A stretch of DNA of 64,000 bases from Pseudomonadales bacterium. GTDB taxonomy: Bacteria > Pseudomonadota > Gammaproteobacteria > Pseudomonadales > Azotimanducaceae. Made by a program: the position numbers and the translations under genes. Under the pieces are notes generated by a model. It saw only the letters and a program-made list of their open reading frames with translations. It had not been told where the DNA came from and did no database searches. The stretch covers positions 1-64,000 of the forward strand of contig JAJDVW010000163.1 of the NCBI GenBank assembly GCA_022825925.1, in the 5' to 3' direction. Positions 44,441 to 53,440 of the stretch are shown in pieces; the stretch's first letter is position 1, and every line of letters begins with the position of its first letter.

Positions 44441-46246
44441 TCCCCTTGTCCGAGTTGTCGGAGGCAGTCCGAGTCTGTATCGGAGCCCATGGCCCGCCGG
44501 GAAGCGCGGCTCGCCGCCGGCACTACCCGGCCAGGGCAGCGGCAGCCGTCCCGTGAAGTCGCACCTGCCGAGCAGCACCTCGGCGATGCCGAGCCCCTCG
44601 GTCCCCGGCAGCCATCCCGCCACGAAGGCGGCGCAGGCGGCCATTTCCGGTTCCACGATCAAGGGCCTGCCGGAAATGAGCACGGCGACCACGGGAACGC
44701 CGCGCCCGGCGATGTGCCGGATGCAGGCCAGGTCCTCCGGATGCGTCTCCGCCAGGGCCAGGGAGCGCGCGTACGGCTCGATCGGGTTCATGATTCCGTC
44801 GACCATGGAACCCGCCTCGACGAGCAATTCTTCGGCGGACCGGATGTCGCCGAAACCCTCGGCATACGGCTGCTCTCCGATGACCACGACAGCCACGTCG
44901 TCCCGGTCGGGATCCGCATCCCCGCCGCCGTCCTCGCTCAGACGCGCGTTCGGCGCGAGGGCGCGAATGCCCTCCCAGACCGTCGTCCCGACGATGGTCT
45001 CGTTGCCGGTCTCGCCCTGCCAGCTCACCGTCCAGCCGCCGCACTGCAGGCCCAGGTCGTGCGCGCTCTTCCCCGCCACGAGAATCCGCCGCTCCGGGCC
45101 GAGCGGCAGCACGTCGCCTTCGTTCTTCAGCAGCACCAGCGACCGGCGCACCGCTTCCCGGGCGCTGTCGCGATGAGCGGCGGAGCCGGTACAGGCCACG
45201 TTCACCCCGGGCCGGCGCGCCGGGCGCGGCCGCTCGAACAGGCCGCAGCGCAGCTTCGTGCGGAGGATGCGGCGCACCGCGTCGTCGATGCGGTCCCGCG
45301 CCACCCGGCCCCGCCGCACCTCGGCTTCCAGCGTCTCGATGAACTCGCGCCACCGCTCGGGCACCATGAACATGTCGAGGCCCGCGTTCACCGCGAGCCG
45401 CACGGCGGTGGCGTAGTTCTCGTGCAGGTAGTCGACGCCGTCCCAGTCCGACACCACCAGCCCGTCGAAGCCGAGCCGCCCCTTCAGGACCTCCGTGACC
45501 AGGAAGCGGTGCCCGTGGCACTTCTCGCCGTTCCAGCTATTGAAGGACGCCATGATCGTCATGACGCCCGCCGCGATGGCCGGGTAGTAAGGCGATACGT
45601 GGGTCGCTTCGAGTTCCTCCCACGAGAGCGTGGTCTCGCCCTGATCGATGCCGTGCCGGGTGCCGCCGTCGCCCACCCAGTGCTTCGCGCAGGCGGCGAC
45701 GCCCTCCTCCTGCAACGCCACCACGAAACGCTTTCCGAACGCGGCCGCCCGTCCCGGATCGCTGCCGTAGCTCTCGTAGGTGCGGCCCCAGCGGCAGTCC
45801 TGCGCCACCGCCAGCATCGGCGCGAAGTTCCAGTCGAGGCCCCCCGCCAGCATCTCCCTGGCGGTCACCCTGGCCGCCTCGGCGACCAGGTCGGCATCGC
45901 CCGCGGCGCCGAGGCCGATGTTGTGGGGGAAGACGGTGGCGCCGGCGACGTTGTTGTTGCCGTGCACCGCGTCGCAGCCGAACAGGATCGGGATGCCGAG
46001 ACTGTCGTCGTCGCCGACCGCGGCCTGCCAGAACGCGTCGTTCATGCGCACCCAGTCGGCGGGTTCGTTGCCGTTCGGATGCGATCCGCCGCCGGAGAGC
46101 ACGGCCCCGAGCGCGCAGGTCTTCACGTCCTCCGGGGTGACGTGCATGCGCTCGGCCATCGTCATCTGGCCGATCTTCTGGCGCAGGGTCAGCCGTTCGA
46201 GCCAGGCGTCGGCGACGGCCTCGCGGCGGGCGTCCAGGCCAGGCAC
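44423..46246 (-). CDS. Glycoside hydrolase family 3 enzyme (beta-glucosidase-like)
   Basis: The 607-residue protein starts at GTG 46246, 14 bases after the upstream gene. The GH3 N-terminal barrel contains AKHWVGDGGTRHGIDQGETT and the nucleophile Asp267 in GLVVSDWDGVDY. The second domain has VRRSLVLLKNEGDVLPL and ends near RLPLPWPGSAGGEP. No signal peptide is visible, so the enzyme probably works in the cytoplasm or as a short form. GH3 enzymes remove non-reducing beta-linked sugars, most often glucose. Its neighbours (clan-A glycosidase, TonB receptor, sugar symporter, LacI regulator) support use of a beta-glycan or glycoside. Confidence 0.87.
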   Translation of the reverse strand: MPGLDARREAVADAWLERLTLRQKIGQMTMAERMHVTPEDVKTCALGAVLSGGGSHPNGNEPADWVRMNDAFWQAAVGDDDSLGIPILFGCDAVHGNNNVAGATVFPHNIGLGAAGDADLVAEAARVTAREMLAGGLDWNFAPMLAVAQDCRWGRTYESYGSDPGRAAAFGKRFVVALQEEGVAACAKHWVGDGGTRHGIDQGETTLSWEELEATHVSPYYPAIAAGVMTIMASFNSWNGEKCHGHRFLVTEVLKGRLGFDGLVVSDWDGVDYLHENYATAVRLAVNAGLDMFMVPERWREFIETLEAEVRRGRVARDRIDDAVRRILRTKLRCGLFERPRPARRPGVNVACTGSAAHRDSAREAVRRSLVLLKNEGDVLPLGPERRILVAGKSAHDLGLQCGGWTVSWQGETGNETIVGTTVWEGIRALAPNARLSEDGGGDADPDRDDVAVVVIGEQPYAEGFGDIRSAEELLVEAGSMVDGIMNPIEPYARSLALAETHPEDLACIRHIAGRGVPVVAVLISGRPLIVEPEMAACAAFVAGWLPGTEGLGIAEVLLGRCDFTGRLPLPWPGSAGGEPRFPAGHGLRYRLGLPPTTRTRGLTTLS

Positions 46247-46260
46247 GTCGCGGCCTCCGC

Positions 46261-47562
46261 TCAGCCGCGGACGACCAGAAAGGGAACGTTGGCATGGGCG
46301 ACGGCCCCCTGGCCGTCACCCACGTACACGAAGAGCCTGTAGGCGCCGGGTTCCACGGGCGCCCACAGCACGATCTCCCCTTCCCCGCGGCGGACGCTCC
46401 AGAACGCGACCCGGTCCGGGACGCTCTCCGCGTCGCCGCCGGTCTGCGTGGCGCCGCTCTCCCGCATCACGACCCACTCGAAGTGCAGGGGGTCGGCGTC
46501 CGGATCGTCCACGTCGACGGACGCCGCGTAGACCCGGCCCGGCGCCAGCCGCACATGGTCCCCGGCGCGTTTGCCGTCCAGGGTGAAGCCGAGCAGCCGC
46601 GGCGCCCGGTTCGGCGGCCACGCCCCGGTCCAGGCGCGCTGCAGCACGTCCACTGCCTCGGTGCGGCGGCCGTCCGCCGTGAACACGCCGTACCAGGTGG
46701 GGGTGCGCTCCTGCTTCTGCCCCCAGAGGAAGGCGTAGTCGCCGATCACCCGGCCGGCCAGCGGCGCGAGAACGCGTTCGTGACCGGTGTGGTAGAGGCG
46801 GGCCTTGGCCGTGCTGGTGGGCTCGACCGGCGCGCCCCAGCGGGTGCGCGGGACCTCCCAGTGACCGACCGTCCCCCACTCCGTCACCATGACGGGCCAG
46901 GCGGGCGAAACCTCCTCGAGCGCGGCCGGCAAGGCGGGTAGCCCGCCATAGAGCTGCACGCTGAGGAAGTCCAGGTCCGGCGCGCGCCGTTCCAGGATGC
47001 GCACGAGCGCCGGGTCGATTCCGGCGATCGCGGTGGTCGTCGGGTGGTTGGGGTCGAGCCGGTGGATCATCCGCGAGATGTCGTTGACCGCATCGTAGAC
47101 CCGCGGGTCGGTGAAGTCGTGATTGAGTTCGTTGCCGATGATCCAGAACAGGAGGGCCGGATGGTTCCGGTGGGCCAGGACCTCGCTGCGCACCCGTTCG
47201 AACTGGCGCCGCACCGCCGCCGCGTCGCCGTAGTCGAAGCCGTGGCGCTCGCGCCCGAGGTCCAGGCACAGGGCCACGGTCAACCCGAGCTCCCGCGCCC
47301 GGTCGAGGATGGCGCCGTCGCCGACCGCCCAGGTGCGCACCGAGTTGCCCCCGCGGCGCGCCAGCGACGCCAGATCGCCGCCATCGGCGACCCCGGCGCC
47401 GCGGATCGCATAGGGCTGGCCGCCCCGATGGAGCACGTAGGCGCCGGGTTCCCCCCTGATCTCGGCAGGTACCGGAGCCGCCGCCCGGGCGTCGCCGGCG
47501 ACCGCCCACAGGGCCGCCCCGGCAACCAGCATCCACGGCGCGCTACGCGGCAAGCCGCTCAC
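46261..47562 (-). CDS. Secreted clan-A glycoside hydrolase (GH2-like TIM barrel) with C-terminal beta domain
   Basis: GTG 47562 is preferred over the open ATG at 47640 because an operator and promoter occupy 47609-47637; GTG 47580 is an alternative. The 433-residue product begins with a signal peptide (SAPWMLVAGAALWAVAGDAR). The barrel has HRNHPALLFWIIGNELNHD with the acid/base Glu145, and VMVTEWGTVG with the nucleophile Glu228, the (beta/alpha)8 pair of GH2-type enzymes. The last 120 residues form an Ig-like domain. It likely cuts a polysaccharide in the periplasm before GH3 action. The family number is uncertain. Confidence 0.75.
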   Translation of the reverse strand: MSGLPRSAPWMLVAGAALWAVAGDARAAAPVPAEIRGEPGAYVLHRGGQPYAIRGAGVADGGDLASLARRGGNSVRTWAVGDGAILDRARELGLTVALCLDLGRERHGFDYGDAAAVRRQFERVRSEVLAHRNHPALLFWIIGNELNHDFTDPRVYDAVNDISRMIHRLDPNHPTTTAIAGIDPALVRILERRAPDLDFLSVQLYGGLPALPAALEEVSPAWPVMVTEWGTVGHWEVPRTRWGAPVEPTSTAKARLYHTGHERVLAPLAGRVIGDYAFLWGQKQERTPTWYGVFTADGRRTEAVDVLQRAWTGAWPPNRAPRLLGFTLDGKRAGDHVRLAPGRVYAASVDVDDPDADPLHFEWVVMRESGATQTGGDAESVPDRVAFWSVRRGEGEIVLWAPVEPGAYRLFVYVGDGQGAVAHANVPFLVVRG

Positions 47563-47608
47563 CTCGCTTCGAAACCCCACGGCGCCCGTTCCAACAACTT
47601 CCAACGAC

Positions 47609-47637
47609 TTCTTACAACTGACTGACAACGCTGTCAA
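47609..47637 (-). promoter_or_regulatory. Promoter with LacI-type operator (glycosidase operon)
   Basis: On the minus strand, TTGACA (47637-47632) and TAAGAA (47614-47609) stand 17 bases apart. The 14-bp site TGACAACGCTGTCA (47623-47636) covers the -35 region. It is nearly identical to the two sites upstream of the TonB receptor. It lies at the very end of the LacI gene, so that gene's stop sits in the promoter. Confidence 0.65.
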
Positions 47638-48707
47638 CACCCTTCCGGGTCACGGGGACCACGGCGGCTTCCCGGAGGGGCGGTCGACTCCCGGATGACC
47701 GGTTCGCACTCGAACGGCTTCGGCAGGGACTCCGCGGTCCCCCCGTTCAGCCGTTCGATGAGGAGCCTGGCCGCGGTCTCCGCCATGCGGGCGATGGGTT
47801 GCCGCGCCGTCGTCAGCCGGGGCCACACCCGCGATGCGATGCGCGTGTCGTCAAAGCCCGCGATCGACAGGTCGTCCGGTACGCCGAGGCCGCGTTCCCG
47901 GGCCTCGAAGAGCACTCCGGCCGCCATGTCGTCGTTGCTCGCCACGATCGCGGTGGGCGCCGCCGGCAGCCCCAGCAGCGTGCGCGCCGCCGCCTGGCCC
48001 GACTCGAAGTCGAAGTACCCTTGCCGCACCAGGTCGCGCACGAAGGGAACGCCGTGGTGCGCCAGCGCGTCGCGGTACCCGCCATAGCGCTCGGCGCTGG
48101 CCCCGTGGTCCGGGTGCCCGGCGACGAAACCGATGGCGCGATGCCCCAGTTCGATCAGGTATTCGGTCAGGGCGAAGGTGGCGTCGCGGTCCCGGCACGA
48201 GACGTTGATCTCGTCCGGCGGGGCCTCCTTCGGCGTGATGGCCGCAAAGGGAACCCGGAGCTCCGAGAGCAATGCCCGGACCGCGGGCAGGTCGCCCATC
48301 GGCGCCGGCAGGACCACCCCCTCCACGCGTCCTTCCGCCGCGAAGTCCCGCACGCGCTCCACGACATCGGGGTTCGGCAAACCGATCGGACAGAGCAGGA
48401 GCGCGTAGTCCCGGGCCTCGCACGCGCCCAATGCTCCGTTCAGCACGTCCTGCGTGTAACCGAACTCCTGCGCGTTCTCGTAGACGAGACCCACCACCCG
48501 CGAACGGTTGCCCGACAGCGCGCGCGCGGCGGCGTTGGGGCGGTAGCGCAACTCGCGCACCGCGCTCAGCACCTTCTCGCGCGTCCGCTCGCGGACGTTG
48601 GATTCGTGGTTCACGACCCGCGAGACCGTCTTGATGGAGACGCCCGCGCGCGCGGCCACGTCGAAAATCGTGACCTTGCCGGGCCGCGTGTCCCGTCCTG
48701 CTGGCAT
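47634..48707 (-). CDS. LacI-family transcriptional regulator
   Basis: The 357-residue protein begins with the LacI helix-turn-helix: VTIFDVAARAGVSIKTVSRV then NHESNVRERTREKVLSAVRE and a hinge LRYRPNAAARALSG. A periplasmic-binding-like sensor domain follows (VVGLVYENAQEFGYTQDVL and later DDLSIAGFDDTRIASRVWPR). Three 14-bp near-palindromes (TGACAACGCTGTCA type) sit on promoters of the adjacent glycosidase and TonB receptor genes. This is the expected operator form for a LacI dimer. The effector would be a sugar from the substrate glycan. It shares its strand and end with the glycosidase promoter. Confidence 0.88.
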   Translation of the reverse strand: MPAGRDTRPGKVTIFDVAARAGVSIKTVSRVVNHESNVRERTREKVLSAVRELRYRPNAAARALSGNRSRVVGLVYENAQEFGYTQDVLNGALGACEARDYALLLCPIGLPNPDVVERVRDFAAEGRVEGVVLPAPMGDLPAVRALLSELRVPFAAITPKEAPPDEINVSCRDRDATFALTEYLIELGHRAIGFVAGHPDHGASAERYGGYRDALAHHGVPFVRDLVRQGYFDFESGQAAARTLLGLPAAPTAIVASNDDMAAGVLFEARERGLGVPDDLSIAGFDDTRIASRVWPRLTTARQPIARMAETAARLLIERLNGGTAESLPKPFECEPVIRESTAPPGSRRGPRDPEGC

Positions 48708-49261
48708 CGAGTTCCCGAATCGCGCACGTCGGGCTATTTTACGCGAGGCGGGTGTACGTCAAGGCCGGCTGGCGGGCTCAGGCGTTCACCGATGCGCCCC
48801 CGCCCGCGGCGCGCTCGACAGGTTCGTCAGGTGGCCGGTCGGACTCTTCAGCAGGCTCTGGACCAGCACGCCCGGCGCATCCACCGGCACCAGGTGCTGA
48901 CGCCGCACACTCTGCGACGCATCCACCGACAGCCGCCACTTGCCCACGCCATCACCCAACGGCCAGCGCTCCCGGTCGCGATGCCCCTCCAGTGCCGTGC
49001 CATGGTTCCCTCCCGTGCGCTCGGCTACGGTGGCCACCGTGGAAGTTCATCCACTTCTACGAGCGGCATATCGACCACCATAGCCGAGTCGAGCCGGCAA
49101 GGGAACCCCGCACAAACGCCACTCGCGGAAACGTGCGTGCCCGACAGATGGACCCCCGCTCCGCTTGCCGGATCGTTGCGTGAGGACGGTCGCCCAGTCC
49201 TTGGCCAGCGGTTCCGCCGAGGTCACGCACCATGCCGTGAACGACCCGCCTCGGCCGACCG
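48708..49261. other. Intergenic stretch, no gene assigned
   Basis: The region separates the LacI gene and the PQQ dehydrogenase on the same strand. It contains an 83-codon minus-strand frame from GTG 49037 and a 51-codon minus-strand frame from ATG 49003 (end 48848) with a GGGAGG at five to ten bases. The 51-residue product would be rich in Arg, Trp and Cys. Neither resembles a known protein. No tRNA or terminator was recognised. Confidence 0.4.
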
Positions 49262-51385
49262 TTACGGCCCCCGCATGGGCCCCACCGCCGGCGCCTCGAT
49301 CAGGCCGAGTCCCACCCGGGCGCGCTGGCGGATGTAGTGCCTGAGCGCGTCGAGGTGGCCGTCCGAGAGGCTCGGGAAGCCCGGCATGCCGTTTTCGAGC
49401 AGCGTCGCGTCGCGCAGGACGGCCTCCAGCGCGCCGTCCGAGAGCATGATGGGGGAAGCGCGCAGATCGGGCGCCGACCCGCCGGAGATGGCCTCGAGTC
49501 CGTGGCAGACGGCACAGTTGCCGTAGACCTCGGCACCGTACAGCGCCAGGTCGTCGTCGATCTCGAAGGCGGGGTCGTCGAGCGGCGCCGGGGGCGCCGG
49601 GGGCGGAGAGGAAGGCATCTCGCTCCCGCCCTCCAGCGAGAACGCCAGGAGCCGGCGTGGATGCGCCCCGTATGCCCAGCCGAGGCCGTGACTGTCGTTC
49701 GAGCCGGTGACGGCGTACACCGAGCCCCACCCCACCAGCAGCGCGATGTACTGACGGTCGCCGATCGCGTATGTGATCGGGGGCGCCGAGACGCCAAGTC
49801 CCACGGACTGCCGCCAGAGGACCTCGCCCGTGGCCGCGTGATAGGCCACCAGGTCCCCCTGCGGCGTGCCCTGGAAGACCAGGTCCCCGGCGGTCGTCAG
49901 CGTGCCCGGGTTCCAGGAGATCTCGAGGGGCACTTCCCACACCTGCTCCTGCCTTACCGGGTCCCACGCCTGCAGCGTGCCCTTCGGCTTCCCGGGCGCG
50001 GGCTCGACGAGGAGGCCCACCGCGCCGAGGCCCTCCTTGGGTACCGGGGCCTGCCAGTTCGGCGACTTCCAGAGCGCGAGGTCGATGCCCTCGTCGAAGA
50101 ACTCATAGGTCTCGTGGATCGTGGGGATGTACACGAGGCGATGCTTCGGGTTGTAGGACATCGACGGCCAGTTGTGCGCGCCGAGGGGTCCGGGCGTGAC
50201 GTGTACCGGACCGCCGTCGAGGTAGCGGACATCCGGCATCTCGACAGGGCGGCCGGTCTCGGGATCCACGTGGCTCGCCCAGTTCACTTCCGCGATCGGC
50301 TCCGCCGAGATCAGTTTCCCGTTGCTGCGGTCGATCACGTAGAAGAAACCGTTCTTCGGCGCGTGCATGAGCGCCTTGACCTCGCGGCCGTCGATGCTGA
50401 GGTCCGCCAGGACGATGTCCATGTTCGAGTTGTAATCCCAGGTCTCGCCCGGGGTCGTCTGGTAGTGCCAGCGGTACTCGCCGGTGTCGGCGTCGAGAGC
50501 GAGCACCGAGCAGAGGAACAGGTTGTCCCCGCCACCGGGGCTCCGGATCTTCTGGTTCCACGGGGACCCGTTGCCGGTGCCGATGTAGACGGCGTTGAAC
50601 TCCGGGTCGTACGTCAAGCCGTGCCACGAGTTGCCGCCGCCGCCGACGTTCCACCATTCGCCGGTCCAGGTCTTCGCCGCCATCTCCATCGCCGCGTTCT
50701 CGAAGCCGTCCGCCGGGTTGCCCGGGACGATCCAGAAGCGCCACGCCTGCTCGCCGGTCTCGGCGTCGTAGGCCGTGACGTAGCCACGGGCCGGGCCGAT
50801 CTCGGTGCCCCCGTTGCCGATCAGCACCTTCCCCCGGAACGCCTTCGGGGCGCCGGTGATGTACATTGCCTTCGAGGGATCGATCGTGGTCGCGGTCCAC
50901 ACATGCTCGCCGGTCGCGGCCTTGAGGGCGATCAGCCGCCCGTCGATGGTCGCGAAGTAGACCTTGTCGCCCCACATGGCCATGCCCCGGCTGCCGTGCA
51001 CGAAGGCGATCCGCATGCGGTGCGCCGCGTGTTTCGTCACCTCCGGGTCGTAGGTCCACAGGAGTTCCCCGGTGACCGCGTCTACGGCGCGCGCGATGTT
51101 GCGCGAGCCGACGAAGTACATGACGCCGTCGGCCACCAGGGGCGTCGAGACGAGCCCCACCGCGTCGGGCACGTCCAGGTACCAGTCGAGCTTGAGTTCC
51201 GCGACGTTCCCGCTGTTGATCTGGTCGAGCGGGACGAAGCGCTGCTCGTTGTGGTTGCGGCCGTAGGTGAGCCACTCCGCCGTGTTGCGGACGTCCGCGA
51301 TGGCGGCGTCGTCCACGGCGCGGGACTCCGCGGCCGCGCACGTCAGCCCCCAGGCGCAAAACGCCATCCACGCTGCCCGATTCAT
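49262..51385 (-). CDS. PQQ-dependent alcohol dehydrogenase with C-terminal cytochrome c domain (quinohaemoprotein)
   Basis: The 707-residue protein begins with a signal peptide (AWMAFCAWGLTCAAAES). Propeller-blade repeats follow, such as LLWTYDPEVTKH, HVWTATTIDP and WRFWIVPGNP, with PQQ-site features including DIVLADLSIDGREVKALMHA. The C-terminal part has the haem motif CAVCH in YGNCAVCHGLEAISGG and a later distal region with LENGMPGFPSLSDGHLD. It is thus a type II-like enzyme that oxidises alcohols or aldehydes in the periplasm and passes electrons through its own haem. The exact substrate is unknown. It is divergent from the AlbA_2 gene. Confidence 0.88.
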   Translation of the reverse strand: MNRAAWMAFCAWGLTCAAAESRAVDDAAIADVRNTAEWLTYGRNHNEQRFVPLDQINSGNVAELKLDWYLDVPDAVGLVSTPLVADGVMYFVGSRNIARAVDAVTGELLWTYDPEVTKHAAHRMRIAFVHGSRGMAMWGDKVYFATIDGRLIALKAATGEHVWTATTIDPSKAMYITGAPKAFRGKVLIGNGGTEIGPARGYVTAYDAETGEQAWRFWIVPGNPADGFENAAMEMAAKTWTGEWWNVGGGGNSWHGLTYDPEFNAVYIGTGNGSPWNQKIRSPGGGDNLFLCSVLALDADTGEYRWHYQTTPGETWDYNSNMDIVLADLSIDGREVKALMHAPKNGFFYVIDRSNGKLISAEPIAEVNWASHVDPETGRPVEMPDVRYLDGGPVHVTPGPLGAHNWPSMSYNPKHRLVYIPTIHETYEFFDEGIDLALWKSPNWQAPVPKEGLGAVGLLVEPAPGKPKGTLQAWDPVRQEQVWEVPLEISWNPGTLTTAGDLVFQGTPQGDLVAYHAATGEVLWRQSVGLGVSAPPITYAIGDRQYIALLVGWGSVYAVTGSNDSHGLGWAYGAHPRRLLAFSLEGGSEMPSSPPPAPPAPLDDPAFEIDDDLALYGAEVYGNCAVCHGLEAISGGSAPDLRASPIMLSDGALEAVLRDATLLENGMPGFPSLSDGHLDALRHYIRQRARVGLGLIEAPAVGPMRGP

Positions 51386-51556
51386 GTAGTCTCCTCGCTC
51401 CCCACGCCAGTCACGGGTGACGCTACTGCTCGCCCTTGCGCGTGTAAAGGACGCAGCACCCGGCCGCGAACGACCGAGGCGCGGAGCGGAGCGGATGACG
51501 GTCCTCCCCCCTCACTGTAAGCTGCCGGACGGATTAGAAATGCGTGTACGGCGTCC

Positions 51557-53305
51557 ATGCTCGATCCGCAAGAAGTTGCACGTCAACTGAGACTCGGCGA
51601 AGACAGCCGGTGGGAGTTCAAACAGGTCGAGTTCGCCGGCGACCGGCCAACGAGACCCCGGCAGCGAGAGTTCGCCGACGAACTGGCCGCCTTCGCCAAC
51701 TCGAACGGCGGGGTGATGCTCTGCGGGGTCATGGACGACGGGACGGTACAGGGGCTGTCGCGCCCCCAACTGGACGCGCTCGAGCGCCTCGTCGTGGAGG
51801 CTTGCACCGACGCAATCAAGCCGGCCATCGACGTCGCAACCCACCGTCTCGAGGCAGGCGACAAGCCCGTGCTCGCGGTTCGCGTGGAACGGGGTTACGC
51901 GCTGCACGACAGCCCGGGCGGCAGCTATCGCCGGGTGGGCAGTTCCAAACGCCGCATGACGACCGACGAACGCTTGCGGCTCTCGGAACGGCGGTCACGG
52001 GCCCTCTCCCTGCGGTTCGACAAGCAGCCCGTGCCCGGGACCGGATTCCGGACCCTCGACGAACCGCTATGGAAGCCCCTCCTGAGCGCCGAGGGGCGGC
52101 TGGACCCCGAGACCGCCCTCGAGAAGCTGGCCCTGCTCGCCCCGGACGACGGCGGCGCGATGCGGGCAACGGTCGCGGGCGTGCTGCTGTGCACCGCGGC
52201 GCCGCACGAGTGGCTGCCCAACGCCTGCGTCACGGCGACCCTGTACCGGGGGAGCGACCGCGCCTCCGGCCAACTCGACGCCCAGGTCATCGTCGGGCCA
52301 CTGCCACGACAGGTCGCCGACGCCATGACCTTCGCCGTGCGGAGCATGCGCGTCGGCGCGCACAAGAGTCCCGCCCGCACCGACCTGCCCCAGTACAGCG
52401 AGCAGGCGCTCTTCGAGGCCCTGGTCAACGCCGTCGCACACCGGGACTACTCGATCGCGGGCAGCCGCATCCGGCTGTCCATGTTCGCGGACCGCCTGGA
52501 GGTCAACTCTCCCGGCGGACTCCCCAACAACCTGACGATCGACGGCATGGCGGCGCGGCAGGCGACCCGCAACGAGGCCATCGCCTCCCTGCTCGGCCGC
52601 GTGCCAGTCGCCGACATTCCGGGCTCCAGCCAGCGACGCTTCTTCATGGAGCGTCGAGGCGACGGGGTGCCGGTCATCGTGCGCGAGACGCAGGCCCTCT
52701 GCGGACAACCTCCCACGTACGTCCTGCGCGACGAATCCGACCTGTTCCTGACGCTCCCCGCGGCCGCCACCGAACCCTCTCCGGCGGTGGTGACGGTCAC
52801 CGTGCGTCACGGCGACCGTCCGCTCGCCGGCGCCGCCGTGCTGGCCCTGTTTCCGAACGCCACGTACCGGCAGGGCACGACGGACGAGCAGGGGGAAGCC
52901 GCTCTCGACCTGTACGCGACGCACCTGCCCATGACCGTGTTCGTGGCCGCGCGGAGATACCGCGCCCACTCCGAGCACGGCTGGGTGCCCGCCAACGGCG
53001 GTCTCGCCGTATCCCTCGAGCCCAGCCCCGGGGGCGGGGCCGTCCTGTTCCCGGAGGCCACCGGCGCCCTGCCGGGCCTCCTGGGACGTCTCAATCCCAT
53101 CAGGGACCGCCACGACCGCACCTACCTCTACGCTTCCGACATCGCCATCAACGCCGGGGAAGCGCAGCCCGTGCACTTTCGCTTCGGCGAGGAGATGCGA
53201 CTCACCGACGCCGAGGGCGCCGACATGGCGGTTCGCATCAGGGACATCGTCGGACGTTCCGCACTGGTGGAGTACCGACGGCTCGACACTTCCGCCTTGC
53301 GTTGA
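51557..53305 (+). CDS. AlbA_2 (Schlafen-type) / HATPase_c_4 protein with extra C-terminal beta domains
   Basis: The 582-residue protein starts with an AlbA_2 domain: SRWEFKQVEF, then ADELAAFANSNGGVMLCGVM (residues 40-59). In the middle, EQALFEALVNAVAHRDYSIA and LEVNSPGGLPNNLTIDG followed by TRNEAIASLLGR form the HATPase_c_4 region seen in RecG-like AlbA_2 proteins. After residue 395 the text changes to VTVTVRHGDRPLAGAAVLAL and GTTDEQGEAALDLYA, like a carboxypeptidase-regulatory (Ig-like) domain, and ends in another beta-rich region. Such an attachment is unusual. AlbA_2 proteins act as regulators or nucleases, including in defence. The function is unknown here. Confidence 0.75.
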   Translation: MLDPQEVARQLRLGEDSRWEFKQVEFAGDRPTRPRQREFADELAAFANSNGGVMLCGVMDDGTVQGLSRPQLDALERLVVEACTDAIKPAIDVATHRLEAGDKPVLAVRVERGYALHDSPGGSYRRVGSSKRRMTTDERLRLSERRSRALSLRFDKQPVPGTGFRTLDEPLWKPLLSAEGRLDPETALEKLALLAPDDGGAMRATVAGVLLCTAAPHEWLPNACVTATLYRGSDRASGQLDAQVIVGPLPRQVADAMTFAVRSMRVGAHKSPARTDLPQYSEQALFEALVNAVAHRDYSIAGSRIRLSMFADRLEVNSPGGLPNNLTIDGMAARQATRNEAIASLLGRVPVADIPGSSQRRFFMERRGDGVPVIVRETQALCGQPPTYVLRDESDLFLTLPAAATEPSPAVVTVTVRHGDRPLAGAAVLALFPNATYRQGTTDEQGEAALDLYATHLPMTVFVAARRYRAHSEHGWVPANGGLAVSLEPSPGGGAVLFPEATGALPGLLGRLNPIRDRHDRTYLYASDIAINAGEAQPVHFRFGEEMRLTDAEGADMAVRIRDIVGRSALVEYRRLDTSALR

Positions 53306-53386
53306 CCAGCTTCGCCGGACACGCCGGACGCGGTTAGACAACTCCCCGCGAAGGTCCGTACACTCTCCCGCCCGTGTCGGTGCCTT

Positions 53387-53440
53387 GGGGGAGGACCGGA
53401 TGCGAGGGGGAGGACGGATGCGAGGGGGAAGACGATGGGA
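53387..53440 (+). repeat. Three 17-19 bp tandem repeats each carrying a Shine-Dalgarno and ATG
   Basis: The unit GGGGGAGGACCGGATGCGA (53387-53405) is repeated as GGGGGAGGACGGATGCGA (53406-53423) and GGGGGAAGACGATGGGA (53424-53440). Each unit gives a ribosome-binding site and an ATG; only the third ATG (53435) is in the CoA-transferase frame. The first ATG (53400) starts a 15-codon peptide ending at 53447. Confidence 0.6.
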
